Shown: positions 1-9,026 of the stretch, in pieces | Layout of the letters: every line of letters starts with the position of its first letter | Numbering within the stretch: position 1 is the first letter of the stretch | Assembly: GCA_947630405.1 (NCBI GenBank) | Contig: CANRHL010000006.1 | Location: 1 to 40,940, forward strand | Direction of reading: 5' to 3' | Length of the DNA stretch: 40,940 nt | From: an uncultured Clostridia bacterium | GTDB taxonomy: Bacteria; Bacillota; Clostridia; Christensenellales; UBA1242 | The notes under the pieces: generated by a model | Told to the model about the DNA's origin: nothing | The model's database searches: none | The model's input: the letters and a program-made list of their open reading frames with translations, nothing else | Translations under genes and position numbers: made by a program

Positions 1-3000
1 AAGTTATCTGTTTTAGTGCCGGTGTAGTTGCCTGTACCTTCTATTGTTATGTGGTAATCGCCAACTGTTGTAAAGCCTTCGTCTTTTGGAGAATAATTAA
101 ATTCGGTAATTTCAACTAAGTCCTGCCCAGCATATGTTAAAACTGGCATTAATTTTTGGCCAACATAAACTTGCGTGCCGTTGCCTTCATATTGTTTTCC
201 CTTAACGCCGCCTTCTACATAATAGTAGGTTATTGTAACATCTTTATCTGTGATGTCCTTTGGTTTAATGGTGTAAATTGCTGAAGCACTGCCGGTAAAG
301 TTTTTGTTATCGCCGGTTACTATAACCTTTATTTTGCCCGCTTTAATTAAATCAGTTGTGTTTTCAGTAAAGGTGTCTGAGCCAGCATCTCTATAATATG
401 CCACACTATACCCGTTGTCTTCCTCATTTAGTGTTAAGCCGTTTTGGGTGGTTACTGTGGCTATTTCTATTGTTTTAGCCTCCCTATTGTATGTGCTTTC
501 AGTTGCCTTTAAGCTTACGCCATCTATTATTGCTTTATTAATTGTAAATGTATCGGTTTGGCTACCAGTAAAGTTGCCTTTCTCCACTGCGGTTACGGTT
601 ACAGTGTAATCTCCTGCGTCTTTAGTTTCTGCCTGAACTTCTGCTTTAGTGAAAGTTGCAGTATATTCATCGGCAGTTAATTCAAGCGTTCCCGCCATAA
701 CTTTTAGGGTTATCTTTTGTACTGTGCGGTTATATGTGTATTCCCCTTGAACTTCTGCGCTTGTTATGGTTGCTTGTTTAATGTTAAACTCTGTAGTTCT
801 TGTTCCGCCATAGTTGCCTTGCCCGGTTATTGTTATGGTTGCTTTTCCCGCATCGGTGTTGGCAGAATAACTAACCTTATATTCCGTTTCAATAGTTAAT
901 TCCCTATTTATTGTAGCCAACTCATCGGTTAGGGTTAAGTTTTCTTGTGTTTGGGCTAATCTATTGTAGGTTTTATCCTCAACTCCAGTTATTTTAATTT
1001 GAGCGTCCCCAATATCTCTTGGAGTAACCGAATAGTTAAGTGTTAGGTCTATTACAACACTGCTGCCCTCGTTGCTCGTTATGTGCAATGTCTTTTGCCC
1101 GACATTTATTAGGTCATCTGCTGGCTGGTAATCCACACTAAAGGCGGTTATATTATGCCCGTTATATGTAATTGTTACTGATGGCTTAATTGCTGCACCC
1201 GTGTACGCAACTGAGCTTTCATATTTAACCATTTCGGCAACATTATCTTTTGTTAATGTGAATGGATCTATATTAAAGTTAACTGTTGTGTTGCCCGTGT
1301 AGTTGCCATCCTCGTTGGCATTAATTGTAATAGTATATTCGCCTTTCTCTATTGCGTTTTGTGGATAGCTTAAAGTGTAATCCGTTCCCACACTTAATAC
1401 CTTTGTGGCCCCGGCAATTTGGTCGGATACAACAACATTAGGCTGAATTAGATTGCCCGTGTAGGTTTGGTTTGCTATTTTGTCTACTGTAACTAGGCTA
1501 ATTTTCTTTTTCTCTATTTTAAACTCTTCTTCTACTGTGCCGGTGTAGTTGCCGTGTCCTGAAAGGGTAATGGTGTAATCGCCAGCATTAATTATTTCAC
1601 TCTTTACACTTCCGCCTTGCTTATATTCTACTGTATAGTCTGTTACTTCGTTTAGGCTTACTCCGCCATAGGTTATTGTTAGGCTTGGTTTGTTCGCCAC
1701 ACCATTATATGTGGTGTTGCCCACAACAATGCTTACTCCATCATTTAAGTTCCTAGCAAGGATATCGAACTTAACAACCTTTGTTCCGCCATAGTTGCCA
1801 ATACCTTTGAATGTGGCTACCGCTTGGTTATCTTGAGTGGTTGCGTTCCTATTATTAGAAAAGGTTACTTCATAATCTTTTCCTACTTGTAGTGTATACG
1901 ATCCATCAGGTATGGTTATTTTTGGAGTTAGGTCCTTCCCCGTGTAGGTTGGAGATTCAATAACCGGATTTAATAGGGCTATATCTTTACCATAAACTTT
2001 AAACTCCCTCTCTATTATGCCAGAATAGTTATCTTTACCTGTAATGCGCACATAATATGTGCCGTGTTCAACTGGTTTATATGGGTCAGGAAGTGGAACT
2101 GAATAAGCATCATCGGAAAAATATGCTACAGTATAGTCTGTATCCTTAACTAATTTTTCACTTCTTTCTAAATCGGTTATTGTTATAGCTGCATCAACTG
2201 GCTCGCCCTCATATTCCACATCGTTTACTTCTATTTTAAGCTTGGTTATATCCTTTGCCGTGATGCTATATGTTACTGTTCGGCTGCCCGTGTAGTTACC
2301 ATTCTCTTTACCCGTTATTGTAATGGTATAGTCGCCCTTATTTGTTTGGGTTGTATCGCCAGATAGTGTGTAATCCACATTCACTGTTAGTGGTTGAGAT
2401 TTTCCTGCAATTTTGTCGGTTACCACCACAGTTGGCGTGTAGGCACTGCCTGTATAGGTTATATTTGGAATTGCATCCACTGTAATGCTGGTGTCTGCTA
2501 TGTTCTTTGGATTTATCTTAAATGCTTTATCTGCCACTGTGCCTGTGTAGTTGCCTGTACCTGTTATGGTTACAGTGTAATCGCCTGCATTAATTATCTC
2601 AGCCATTGCGCTTGTGCCTTGCTTATATGTTAATGTGTAGTCTGTTACTTCAACAAGGCCCACTCCGCCATAGGTGATTGTTAGGCTTGGTTTATTTGCT
2701 ACGCCATTATATGTGGTGTTGCCCACCGTTATACTTACGTCTGTTAAGTCCCTAGCAAGAATTGTAAAGTCCACAACCTTCGTTCCGCCATAGTTGCCTC
2801 GCCCTGTTATTGTGGCTTTGGCAAGGTTACCTGGCTTGGTTGCATTCCTATTATTAGAATAGCTTACCTCATAGTCCTTATGTAATTCAAGTGTGTATGC
2901 TCCGTCTTTTATTACTACGGCTGGAGTTAAATCTTGCCCGGTGTAGGTTGGTGAGGCTATGGTTACATCTGTTAATGTGCTAACATCTTTACCAACAACT

Positions 3001-6000
3001 TCAAACGACCTATCTATTGTGCCAGAATAGTTAGCTCTACCAGTAATTCTCACATAATATGTGCCGTGCTCTATTGGTGTGGTAGGGGTTGTATAACCCG
3101 CGTCGGAAAAATATGCTACAGTATAGTCTGTACCTTTAGCCAATGTTGCGTCTCTATCTAAATCTTTAATTGTTATATTAGCGTCAACGGCACTGCCCGT
3201 GTAGGTAACATCCCCCACGTTAATGCTTAGGTTGGTTATGCCCTTTGCCGTTATGTTATATGTTACTGTTCGGCTGCCAGTGTAGTTGCCGCCCTCTTTA
3301 CCTGTAATTGTAATAGTGTATTGTTTTACATTAGTGCCAGAAAGGTCGCCAGATAATGTGTAATCTACATCCACCTTTAATGTTTGAGATTTTCCTGCAA
3401 TTTTGTCGGTTACCACCACGGTTGGCGTGTAGGCACTGCCTGTATAGATTTTATTTGGAATTGCATCCACCGTAACTAAGGTGATGCTCTTTGCTAGAAT
3501 TGTAAATTCTTTCTCGGTTGCGCTATTAAAGTTGCCCAGACCTTCTATCTTAACAACGTATCCTCCCGCCGCAATTGGGCTAGCAGCCACTCCTTTTTGT
3601 AAGTAGCTTAGCTTATAGTCCGTGGTCTCTTTTAACGCCGTGCCTTTATATGTAATGGCTACGGTTGGCTTGTTTACTTCGCCATTATATGTTGGGTTGG
3701 TTATGCTTATGTTTATATCTCCATCCGTAATGGCGCGTGGAAGGATATCGAAATGTTCTGTTCTTGTGCCACTATAGTTGCCTTTACCGGATATTATTAG
3801 GTCGGCTTGTCCGGCTGCAGTGTTGTTTGCATACGATACGCCATAGTCTGTACTCGTCAGCGCCTTGCCGTTGTCTGTAATAGTGAATGTTACGTTGGTT
3901 ATTGCGCTGCCTGTGTAGGTGTAGGTTCCAGTTATTTTCACCACAACAGTGCTGCCGTCTATGTTCTTGCCCGTAATCTTAAATTGCGTGCGGATGTTCC
4001 CGTTATAGTTGCCCGTACCTGTTATAAGCACATAGTAGGTGCCATTGCCTAGCGGTGTTACTGTTGAGCCGCTATAGCTATTTGTCGAATAATACGCAAC
4101 ATTGTAGTCCGAGCCTTTGGCTAATGTAACACCCCTATCCTCGTCTGTAACCGTTAGGGTTGGCTCAATCGCGCTGCCCGTGTATATCATATCCGAAATG
4201 CTCACTTTTAGGCCGGATATGCTCTTCTGTGTTATACTAAAGCTCAACACTTTGCTGCCCGTGTAGTTGCCTTTACCTGTTATGGTCACCTTGCCGCCGG
4301 TGGAAACATTCGTGTTGGTGTCGTAGGTTATGTCGTAATCCTTGCCCGATGCCAATGTGCCAACACTATCTCGCACCGTTATGCTTGGCTTAATTGGGCT
4401 GCCCGTGTAAACTTGGCTTGGAATAGGGTTAGGCATAAACTCCACATCCCCCGCCGTGCCAACATCTTTCTTGGTAATCTCAAGTGTGAAAGATAATGTA
4501 CCTGTATAATTGTATGTTTTAGGAGTAATTGTAACCGAATGGCTGCCCGCATCCTTAAAGTTGCCCGTGGTAGACATCGAAAGTTGGTAAGGATCTATAA
4601 AATCAAATTCATTTGGCAATTCTGAAATGTTTTTACTAATACAGAAACCTTCTATTGCATCATATTCCAACCATGAGATATCAAAAGGTTGCACTATTGA
4701 GTAGTTACCAGAAGATGGCTGCTCAATAGCTGGCTGAGACGATTTGCCATCATATTCTATTGTTATTTTGTCTGTTTTCTCAACTGATGTCGGTATTCCT
4801 TCTGCGGATACATTCATCTTATATAATGATCCATTTAAGAACAACCATCCAGCAACCATTTTTGCATCATCGACAGTCGTACCCCTAACAACCTGAATCA
4901 GTATAGACATTAATTTAGTTTGTTTAATAGTAAAGCTTTTAGTTAATGTTCCGGTGTAATTGCCCGTTCCTGTTACTTTAACTTGTGCTTGCTCGGTTGA
5001 GCTAGCACTAGTGTTGTTGCTATATTCTACTTTATAATTTCCGCTTGGTAAAACTGCGCCACCTAGATTTACAGTTACGGCCGGCTGGGCAGTAACTCCG
5101 CTTACATAACGGTCGGTCATATGCCCTGGGCCATCACTCCACTTATCTGCCACAGTCAGTGTGCCGCCAGTTATGCTTTTTGCCGTAATGCTAAAGTCCT
5201 TATCCTGGCTGCCGGTAAAGTTAGGCCCAATGCCCTCAAAGTGCGCCGTGTAGTTGCCCACATTTATGCAGTCACTTGAGTTGCCGCCCTTAACACGATA
5301 GGTCACATTATAGTCCGTGCCAGCAGTAAGTTTCTGCCCGTTATATTTAACCGTTCCCTCTGGTTTATGCGATGCCCCATCGTAAACAAAGGTTGTGTTG
5401 GCAAGCGTTATGTCGGTATTGCCAATGTTTCCTGCCGTTATGGTGTAGGAAATGCTTGCCGAGCCAACATAGTTGCCCTGGCCTTCCACCACCACATAAT
5501 ATGTGCCAGCCGAAACACTCTTAACCTTGCTGCCGTCAACCACCGTGCCGTTTGCCGTATCTTTATGGTAGGTAACCTTGTAATCGTCCTTGCCCAACGT
5601 CTTGCTCTTGCCATTTAATGTTATGGTCACGCTCTGCACCGCCGCCTTATGCTCGGCACCATCGTAGGCAAAAGAGGTTTTATCTAGTGTTATTGTTGTT
5701 CCATTGGTTATGCTCTTTTGGCTAATATACCAATTCTTACTTAATGAGCCAGTGTAGTTGCCAATACCTGTTACGTTCACTGTTGCATTGCCCGAATTCG
5801 TGTTGCTAACATAACTTACGTTATAGTCCACACCCTTAGTTAGTTTGCCTAGGGTTTTATCTGTTATAACCACGTCCGGAGTAATGGCCTCGCCCGTGTA
5901 AGGTGTGTCCGCAATCTCGCCAATCGTAGCATTCGTGCCAAGGTCGCGCGGATTAATGGTATATGGAATAGACCTCGTTCCCGTGTAGTTTCCACGGCCC

Positions 6001-8450
6001 GAAATGGTTACATTGTAATTGCCTGCCGCCGTTGCTCCCGTGCTGGTTATGGTGTAGTCCGTGCCTTTAACCAACTTCTTGCCCGTGCCGGTATCCGTTA
6101 TACTTACATCGCTCGGCTGGTGCGCACTGCCATCATAAGTGAACGGCGATATCGCCCCCACCGTGTAGCCCGTTGACGTCGATATGTCCTTAGGGTTGAC
6201 AGTTATCGTTATGGTTTTTATGAGGTCTCCCCCATCGCTCAATTTGAATTCAATACAATTAACCGTAACTGTATATTTTCCCACATTAACAATGCTAGAA
6301 ACTTCACTGTTTGAACTGTTTTTGATTGATGTTATCCAAATTTCTGATGGTTGTAATTGATAATAACCAGATGCACCACTTACATAAGGGCTATATAAAT
6401 TAAGTTTTGATTCCGAATTTTTGTCGAAAATTGTTGAGCCTGTATATGTGTAAGATTTTGTTGAGACATCCACCACATAATTGGACGCTCCATAACTTCC
6501 CGCATTGTTTCTTCTATCTACCGTGTAATAAACATAATATGAGCCTTGATAATTGCCTTTGCCATTAATTCTTATTCTGTGCTTACCGCTAAACAAACAG
6601 TTTGAATAGTTTGAAGAAGAACTCCCAGCAGGGTTGTAATATCCACTGGCAGATTCAGACATCCATCTGCCTTTATAGTAAACTTGAGGGTCATCCAATG
6701 TGTAATCCGAGCCTTTAGTGGGCTTGCTTCCATTATATGATAAATTGTTAATTATGTAATATGCTAAACTTTGTGGATAACCATCTGCCAAATAGTTACC
6801 ACCACCTGCACAATCTTGTAAAGACGAAAAAGTATGAAAACTATTTTGAGTGGATTGCCAAGACGAAAGTTTTGTGCCGCCAAGTGTTGCATCGCCAATG
6901 TCCTTTTCTTCTTCATAAATAACAATGTAACCTTTAAAGGTGGCATGCCCATCGGTATATTGATTATATGGACTGTGTTGAAGAAGGCCGGAAAGGTCCA
7001 CGTCAGCATACACTTCGCCAACACCTAGATTAGCGTTACCTACATAACAGCTGCTTACAACCGCGCTAGTTAATAAGGAAGTTACTTCTCTCCCAAACTG
7101 AAATAAGTAGTTACCGATACTTCCATAACATTGTTGACCCGTATATGGTTTCTCATTATATGGGGTTGTATATTCAACATTCCATTGTGTAGAGTATTGC
7201 CCCAACTCCGCTTGCACGTCAATGCATTGGTCCCAAAGGTCGTTAACATCAAAAGTAATACCATTCCCATAGCTATCATCTAGATTTAACTTATCCACGA
7301 TTGAAAGATTGGGCCACGCAGATGAGTTGCCAAAAAGCCACTGTCTAATATCCGCTGAATTTATATCTGGTAGACGTGTGCCATAATCGCAATCATATCT
7401 TTCCAGGAAAGCTTTTTGTGGATATATATAACCCTCATCACTACGCGGAATTCTATAAGTATACGGACTTCCAGAGTAGTCTGCAAGTTTTAACGCAATG
7501 CCGTTTATGGAAATCCAACCCGTGCTTCCAACTCTGTCTGTGGCCAATACATATGCGGCATCCTCAAACGGGTCAATCAATTCACCAATGGAAAAAGATT
7601 CTGGATTATCTTGTGTCACAGCACTCCACATGGCAGTTAGGCTCAAATTAATGCATGGGCGGATATAGTTTCCATAATCTCCCGGCCCGCCATCTCTCGT
7701 GGCGAAACCTCCATAGTCACCAAAATAATCAACCTCATACCGAGAGGGTATCCAAACTTTATCGTGAATCCACTGATTATAGACTGGGGAATACTTATCT
7801 CCCACAACCGCACCAAACACATCTGCATACGCATTAACTTCATAGTCCATAAGAAGTGGGTCAATTAACAAGTCTCTTATCGGACTAAGAGTTTCTAGTA
7901 GTGAATTTGGAGCCTGACATAAGGTATATCTAGCATCACTGAAGGAATAGGATTCAAAAGTTGTTTTCCCTAACTTATATTCTCCAATTGTTTCATGTTC
8001 CATCCTTAAATCGCAAGTTGCGCTAAAATCCATGTCAACGTAGCCTTGGGAGACATCCTCCTCCCCGCCGGCTGCTAAAGTTACAAAAGGAGTAAGGTCC
8101 TCTGATAAACCAAAAGACATAGCGGTCCACCGGTGGCCATCGATATTAAATACTGCGAGGTTAGTTAAACCATAATATCCCGGAGGCCCATCCATAATGC
8201 GAAAGTCCCCGTGAGAGAAACCATCTGTAAAGTCGTTATCATCAAAAAATTCCATTATGCTGGAGTAATCAAGTCCATATTCTTTGGCAGCTTCGGATGA
8301 AATTTTTTTGTTATTGCCCTTGAATAAAAAAAGTGTACCAAAAAGAGTGGCACACAAACAAATTACAAGTGCACTAATAACACCACATATTATTTTATTT
8401 TGAGTGCGGGTACCCCCCCCCCTACGGTTTTTTAAATTATCATTATTCAT
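1..8450 (-). CDS. Giant surface/secreted repeat protein, partial (C-terminus beyond window); N-terminal TM/signal anchor, DUF6273-like N-terminal region, then many GNYTGT-type Ig-like (MBG-like) repeats
   Basis: Reverse-strand translation from ATG at 8450 (MNNDNLKNRRGGGTRTQNKIICGVISALVICLCATLFGTLFLFKGNNKK...) stays open to base 1 with the repeat signature ...YTG..I.P.V...KGTDYTV.Y..N...G.Y.V.ITGKGNYTGT.T..F.I... SD-like AGGTGG upstream. N-terminal region with WIPSRYEV...YIRPCINLSL resembles DUF6273-type domains. Confidence 0.93.
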   Translation of the reverse strand, partial: MNNDNLKNRRGGGTRTQNKIICGVISALVICLCATLFGTLFLFKGNNKKISSEAAKEYGLDYSSIMEFFDDNDFTDGFSHGDFRIMDGPPGYYGLTNLAVFNIDGHRWTAMSFGLSEDLTPFVTLAAGGEEDVSQGYVDMDFSATCDLRMEHETIGEYKLGKTTFESYSFSDARYTLCQAPNSLLETLSPIRDLLIDPLLMDYEVNAYADVFGAVVGDKYSPVYNQWIHDKVWIPSRYEVDYFGDYGGFATRDGGPGDYGNYIRPCINLSLTAMWSAVTQDNPESFSIGELIDPFEDAAYVLATDRVGSTGWISINGIALKLADYSGSPYTYRIPRSDEGYIYPQKAFLERYDCDYGTRLPDINSADIRQWLFGNSSAWPNLSIVDKLNLDDSYGNGITFDVNDLWDQCIDVQAELGQYSTQWNVEYTTPYNEKPYTGQQCYGSIGNYLFQFGREVTSLLTSAVVSSCYVGNANLGVGEVYADVDLSGLLQHSPYNQYTDGHATFKGYIVIYEEEKDIGDATLGGTKLSSWQSTQNSFHTFSSLQDCAGGGNYLADGYPQSLAYYIINNLSYNGSKPTKGSDYTLDDPQVYYKGRWMSESASGYYNPAGSSSSNYSNCLFSGKHRIRINGKGNYQGSYYVYYTVDRRNNAGSYGASNYVVDVSTKSYTYTGSTIFDKNSESKLNLYSPYVSGASGYYQLQPSEIWITSIKNSSNSEVSSIVNVGKYTVTVNCIEFKLSDGGDLIKTITITVNPKDISTSTGYTVGAISPFTYDGSAHQPSDVSITDTGTGKKLVKGTDYTITSTGATAAGNYNVTISGRGNYTGTRSIPYTINPRDLGTNATIGEIADTPYTGEAITPDVVITDKTLGKLTKGVDYNVSYVSNTNSGNATVNVTGIGNYTGSLSKNWYISQKSITNGTTITLDKTSFAYDGAEHKAAVQSVTITLNGKSKTLGKDDYKVTYHKDTANGTVVDGSKVKSVSAGTYYVVVEGQGNYVGSASISYTITAGNIGNTDITLANTTFVYDGASHKPEGTVKYNGQKLTAGTDYNVTYRVKGGNSSDCINVGNYTAHFEGIGPNFTGSQDKDFSITAKSITGGTLTVADKWSDGPGHMTDRYVSGVTAQPAVTVNLGGAVLPSGNYKVEYSNNTSASSTEQAQVKVTGTGNYTGTLTKSFTIKQTKLMSILIQVVRGTTVDDAKMVAGWLFLNGSLYKMNVSAEGIPTSVEKTDKITIEYDGKSSQPAIEQPSSGNYSIVQPFDISWLEYDAIEGFCISKNISELPNEFDFIDPYQLSMSTTGNFKDAGSHSVTITPKTYNYTGTLSFTLEITKKDVGTAGDVEFMPNPIPSQVYTGSPIKPSITVRDSVGTLASGKDYDITYDTNTNVSTGGKVTITGKGNYTGSKVLSFSITQKSISGLKVSISDMIYTGSAIEPTLTVTDEDRGVTLAKGSDYNVAYYSTNSYSGSTVTPLGNGTYYVLITGTGNYNGNIRTQFKITGKNIDGSTVVVKITGTYTYTGSAITNVTFTITDNGKALTSTDYGVSYANNTAAGQADLIISGKGNYSGTRTEHFDILPRAITDGDINISITNPTYNGEVNKPTVAITYKGTALKETTDYKLSYLQKGVAASPIAAGGYVVKIEGLGNFNSATEKEFTILAKSITLVTVDAIPNKIYTGSAYTPTVVVTDKIAGKSQTLKVDVDYTLSGDLSGTNVKQYTITITGKEGGNYTGSRTVTYNITAKGITNLSINVGDVTYTGSAVDANITIKDLDRDATLAKGTDYTVAYFSDAGYTTPTTPIEHGTYYVRITGRANYSGTIDRSFEVVGKDVSTLTDVTIASPTYTGQDLTPAVVIKDGAYTLELHKDYEVSYSNNRNATKPGNLAKATITGRGNYGGTKVVDFTILARDLTDVSITVGNTTYNGVANKPSLTITYGGVGLVEVTDYTLTYKQGTSAMAEIINAGDYTVTITGTGNYTGTVADKAFKINPKNIADTSITVDAIPNITYTGSAYTPTVVVTDKIAGKSQPLTVNVDYTLSGDTTQTNKGDYTITITGKENGNYTGSRTVTYSITAKDITKLKIEVNDVEYEGEPVDAAITITDLERSEKLVKDTDYTVAYFSDDAYSVPLPDPYKPVEHGTYYVRITGKDNYSGIIEREFKVYGKDIALLNPVIESPTYTGKDLTPKITIPDGSYTLQVGKDYEVTFSNNRNATTQDNQAVATFKGIGNYGGTKVVKFDILARNLNDGVSIVVGNTTYNGVANKPSLTITYGGVSLNEVTDYTVEYKQGGSVKSEIINAGDYTITLSGHGNYTGTVEEEFKIEKKKISLVTVDKIANQTYTGNLIQPNVVVSDQIAGATKVLSVGTDYTLSYPQNAIEKGEYTITINANEDGNYTGNTTVNFNIDPFTLTKDNVAEMVKYESSVAYTGAAIKPSVTITYNGHNITAFSVDYQPADDLINVGQKTLHITSNEGSSVVIDLTLNYSVTPRDIGDAQIKITGVEDKTYNRLAQTQENLTLTDELATINRELTIETEYKVSYSANTDAGKATITITGQGNYGGTRTTEFNIKQATITSAEVQGEYTYNRTVQKITLKVMAGTLELTADEYTATFTKAEVQAETKDAGDYTVTVTAVEKGNFTGSQTDTFTINKAIIDGVSLKATESTYNREAKTIEIATVTTQNGLTLNEEDNGYSVAYYRDAGSDTFTENTTDLIKAGKIKVIVTGDNKNFTGSASAIYTIKPKDITDKDVTITYYYVEGGVKGKQYEGNGTQVYVGQKLMPVLTYAGQDLVEITEFNYSPKDEGFTTVGDYHITIEGTGNYTGTKTDN
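1470..4440 (-). repeat. Higher-order tandem repeat (about 1 kb period, ~4 Ig-like domains per unit) inside the giant ORF
   Basis: 2396-2457 and 3386-3447 match over 62 nt with one mismatch (offset 990); 1679.. and 2681.. share TTAGGCTTGGTTT...CCATTATATGTGGTGTTGCCCAC (offset ~1002). Domain order VDAIPN.., EHGTYYVRITG.., SPTYTG.DLTP.., TTYNGVANKPSLTITYGG.. recurs. Confidence 0.8.
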
Positions 8451-8501
8451 ATTAACTACCACCTTTTGCTTTTTATTTTCCCCTTGTGCATAGCATTATG
8501 T

Positions 8502-8530
8502 CACCCTGAGCCTGTCGAAGGGTCTCAACC
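8502..8530. repeat. Intergenic repeat of the CCCTGAGCCTGTCGAAGGG type
   Basis: tcaccctgagcctgtcgaagggtctcaacc; a motif recalled from many bacterial genomes, often mistranslated as CHPEPVEGS (as in the spurious ORF 8466..8810). Confidence 0.55.
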
Positions 8531-8576
8531 TTTTTTATTTTTGTTCCCCCCGAAAACGTCCCGAGTAAATCGGGGC

Positions 8577-8603
8577 CCCCGCAAGACGAATGTCAACGCG
8601 GGG
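8577..8603 (+). repeat. Structured repeat copy 1: CCCCGC-[AAGACGAATGTCAAC]-GCGGGG hairpin
   Basis: 6-bp stem, 15-nt loop; loop core AAGACGAATGTC identical to copy at 11011-11037 (opposite strand). Confidence 0.65.
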
Positions 8604-9026
8604 TTAAGGAGCAACCGAACACCAAGCCTATATTTGCAAAATGAAATGACGCAAATTGGCAATAGTGAGAGTTGCGACGTTTTTGTTAGTTTGTATTATT
8701 TTAAATTATTTTATAATAATTTGTCAAAGAAAAATCGACAAATTTTTAATTTTTTTTATAAAAATAATTTTTCAATAAAAATAAACCAATTTTTTATTTG
8801 TTATTTTTAATAATTTATTTTTTGTTAAAAATTAATAAAAAATCTATTTTTAATATAAAAATTCCTATTTTTTTGCGTTTTTTATTTAAAATTTATTAAT
8901 TTTACAAAAATTTTTATACATTTTTTTTTATTTTATGTTACAATTAAGCAGGAATTTATTATTCTAAATTCAAAGGTTGTAAGTTTACAATTTTTCATTA
9001 AAAGATAAAAAATAAAAGGATAAATT

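Noticed and set aside
1470-4440. Possible CRISPR array because of repeated blocks
   Set aside because: Repeats are ~1 kb and ~240 bp coding periods in an open frame, not 24-40 bp repeats with unique spacers.
415-7864. Small ORFs in the track (415..609, 717..899, 2394..2633, 3807..4052, 5367..5618, 6764..7024, 6834..7028, 7082..7279, 7376..7651, 7643..7864, 7655..7837)
   Set aside because: All lie inside the long minus-strand repeat-protein frame and look like shadow frames (Cys/His-rich or low-quality translations).
8466-8810. 114-aa ORF containing CHPEPVEGS
   Set aside because: Translation of an intergenic palindromic repeat followed by AT-rich low complexity; not a credible protein.
8820-9026. 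T-box or SAM riboswitch upstream of metG
   Set aside because: No T-box sequence, specifier stem or terminator/antiterminator pair recognised; region is AT-rich low complexity.
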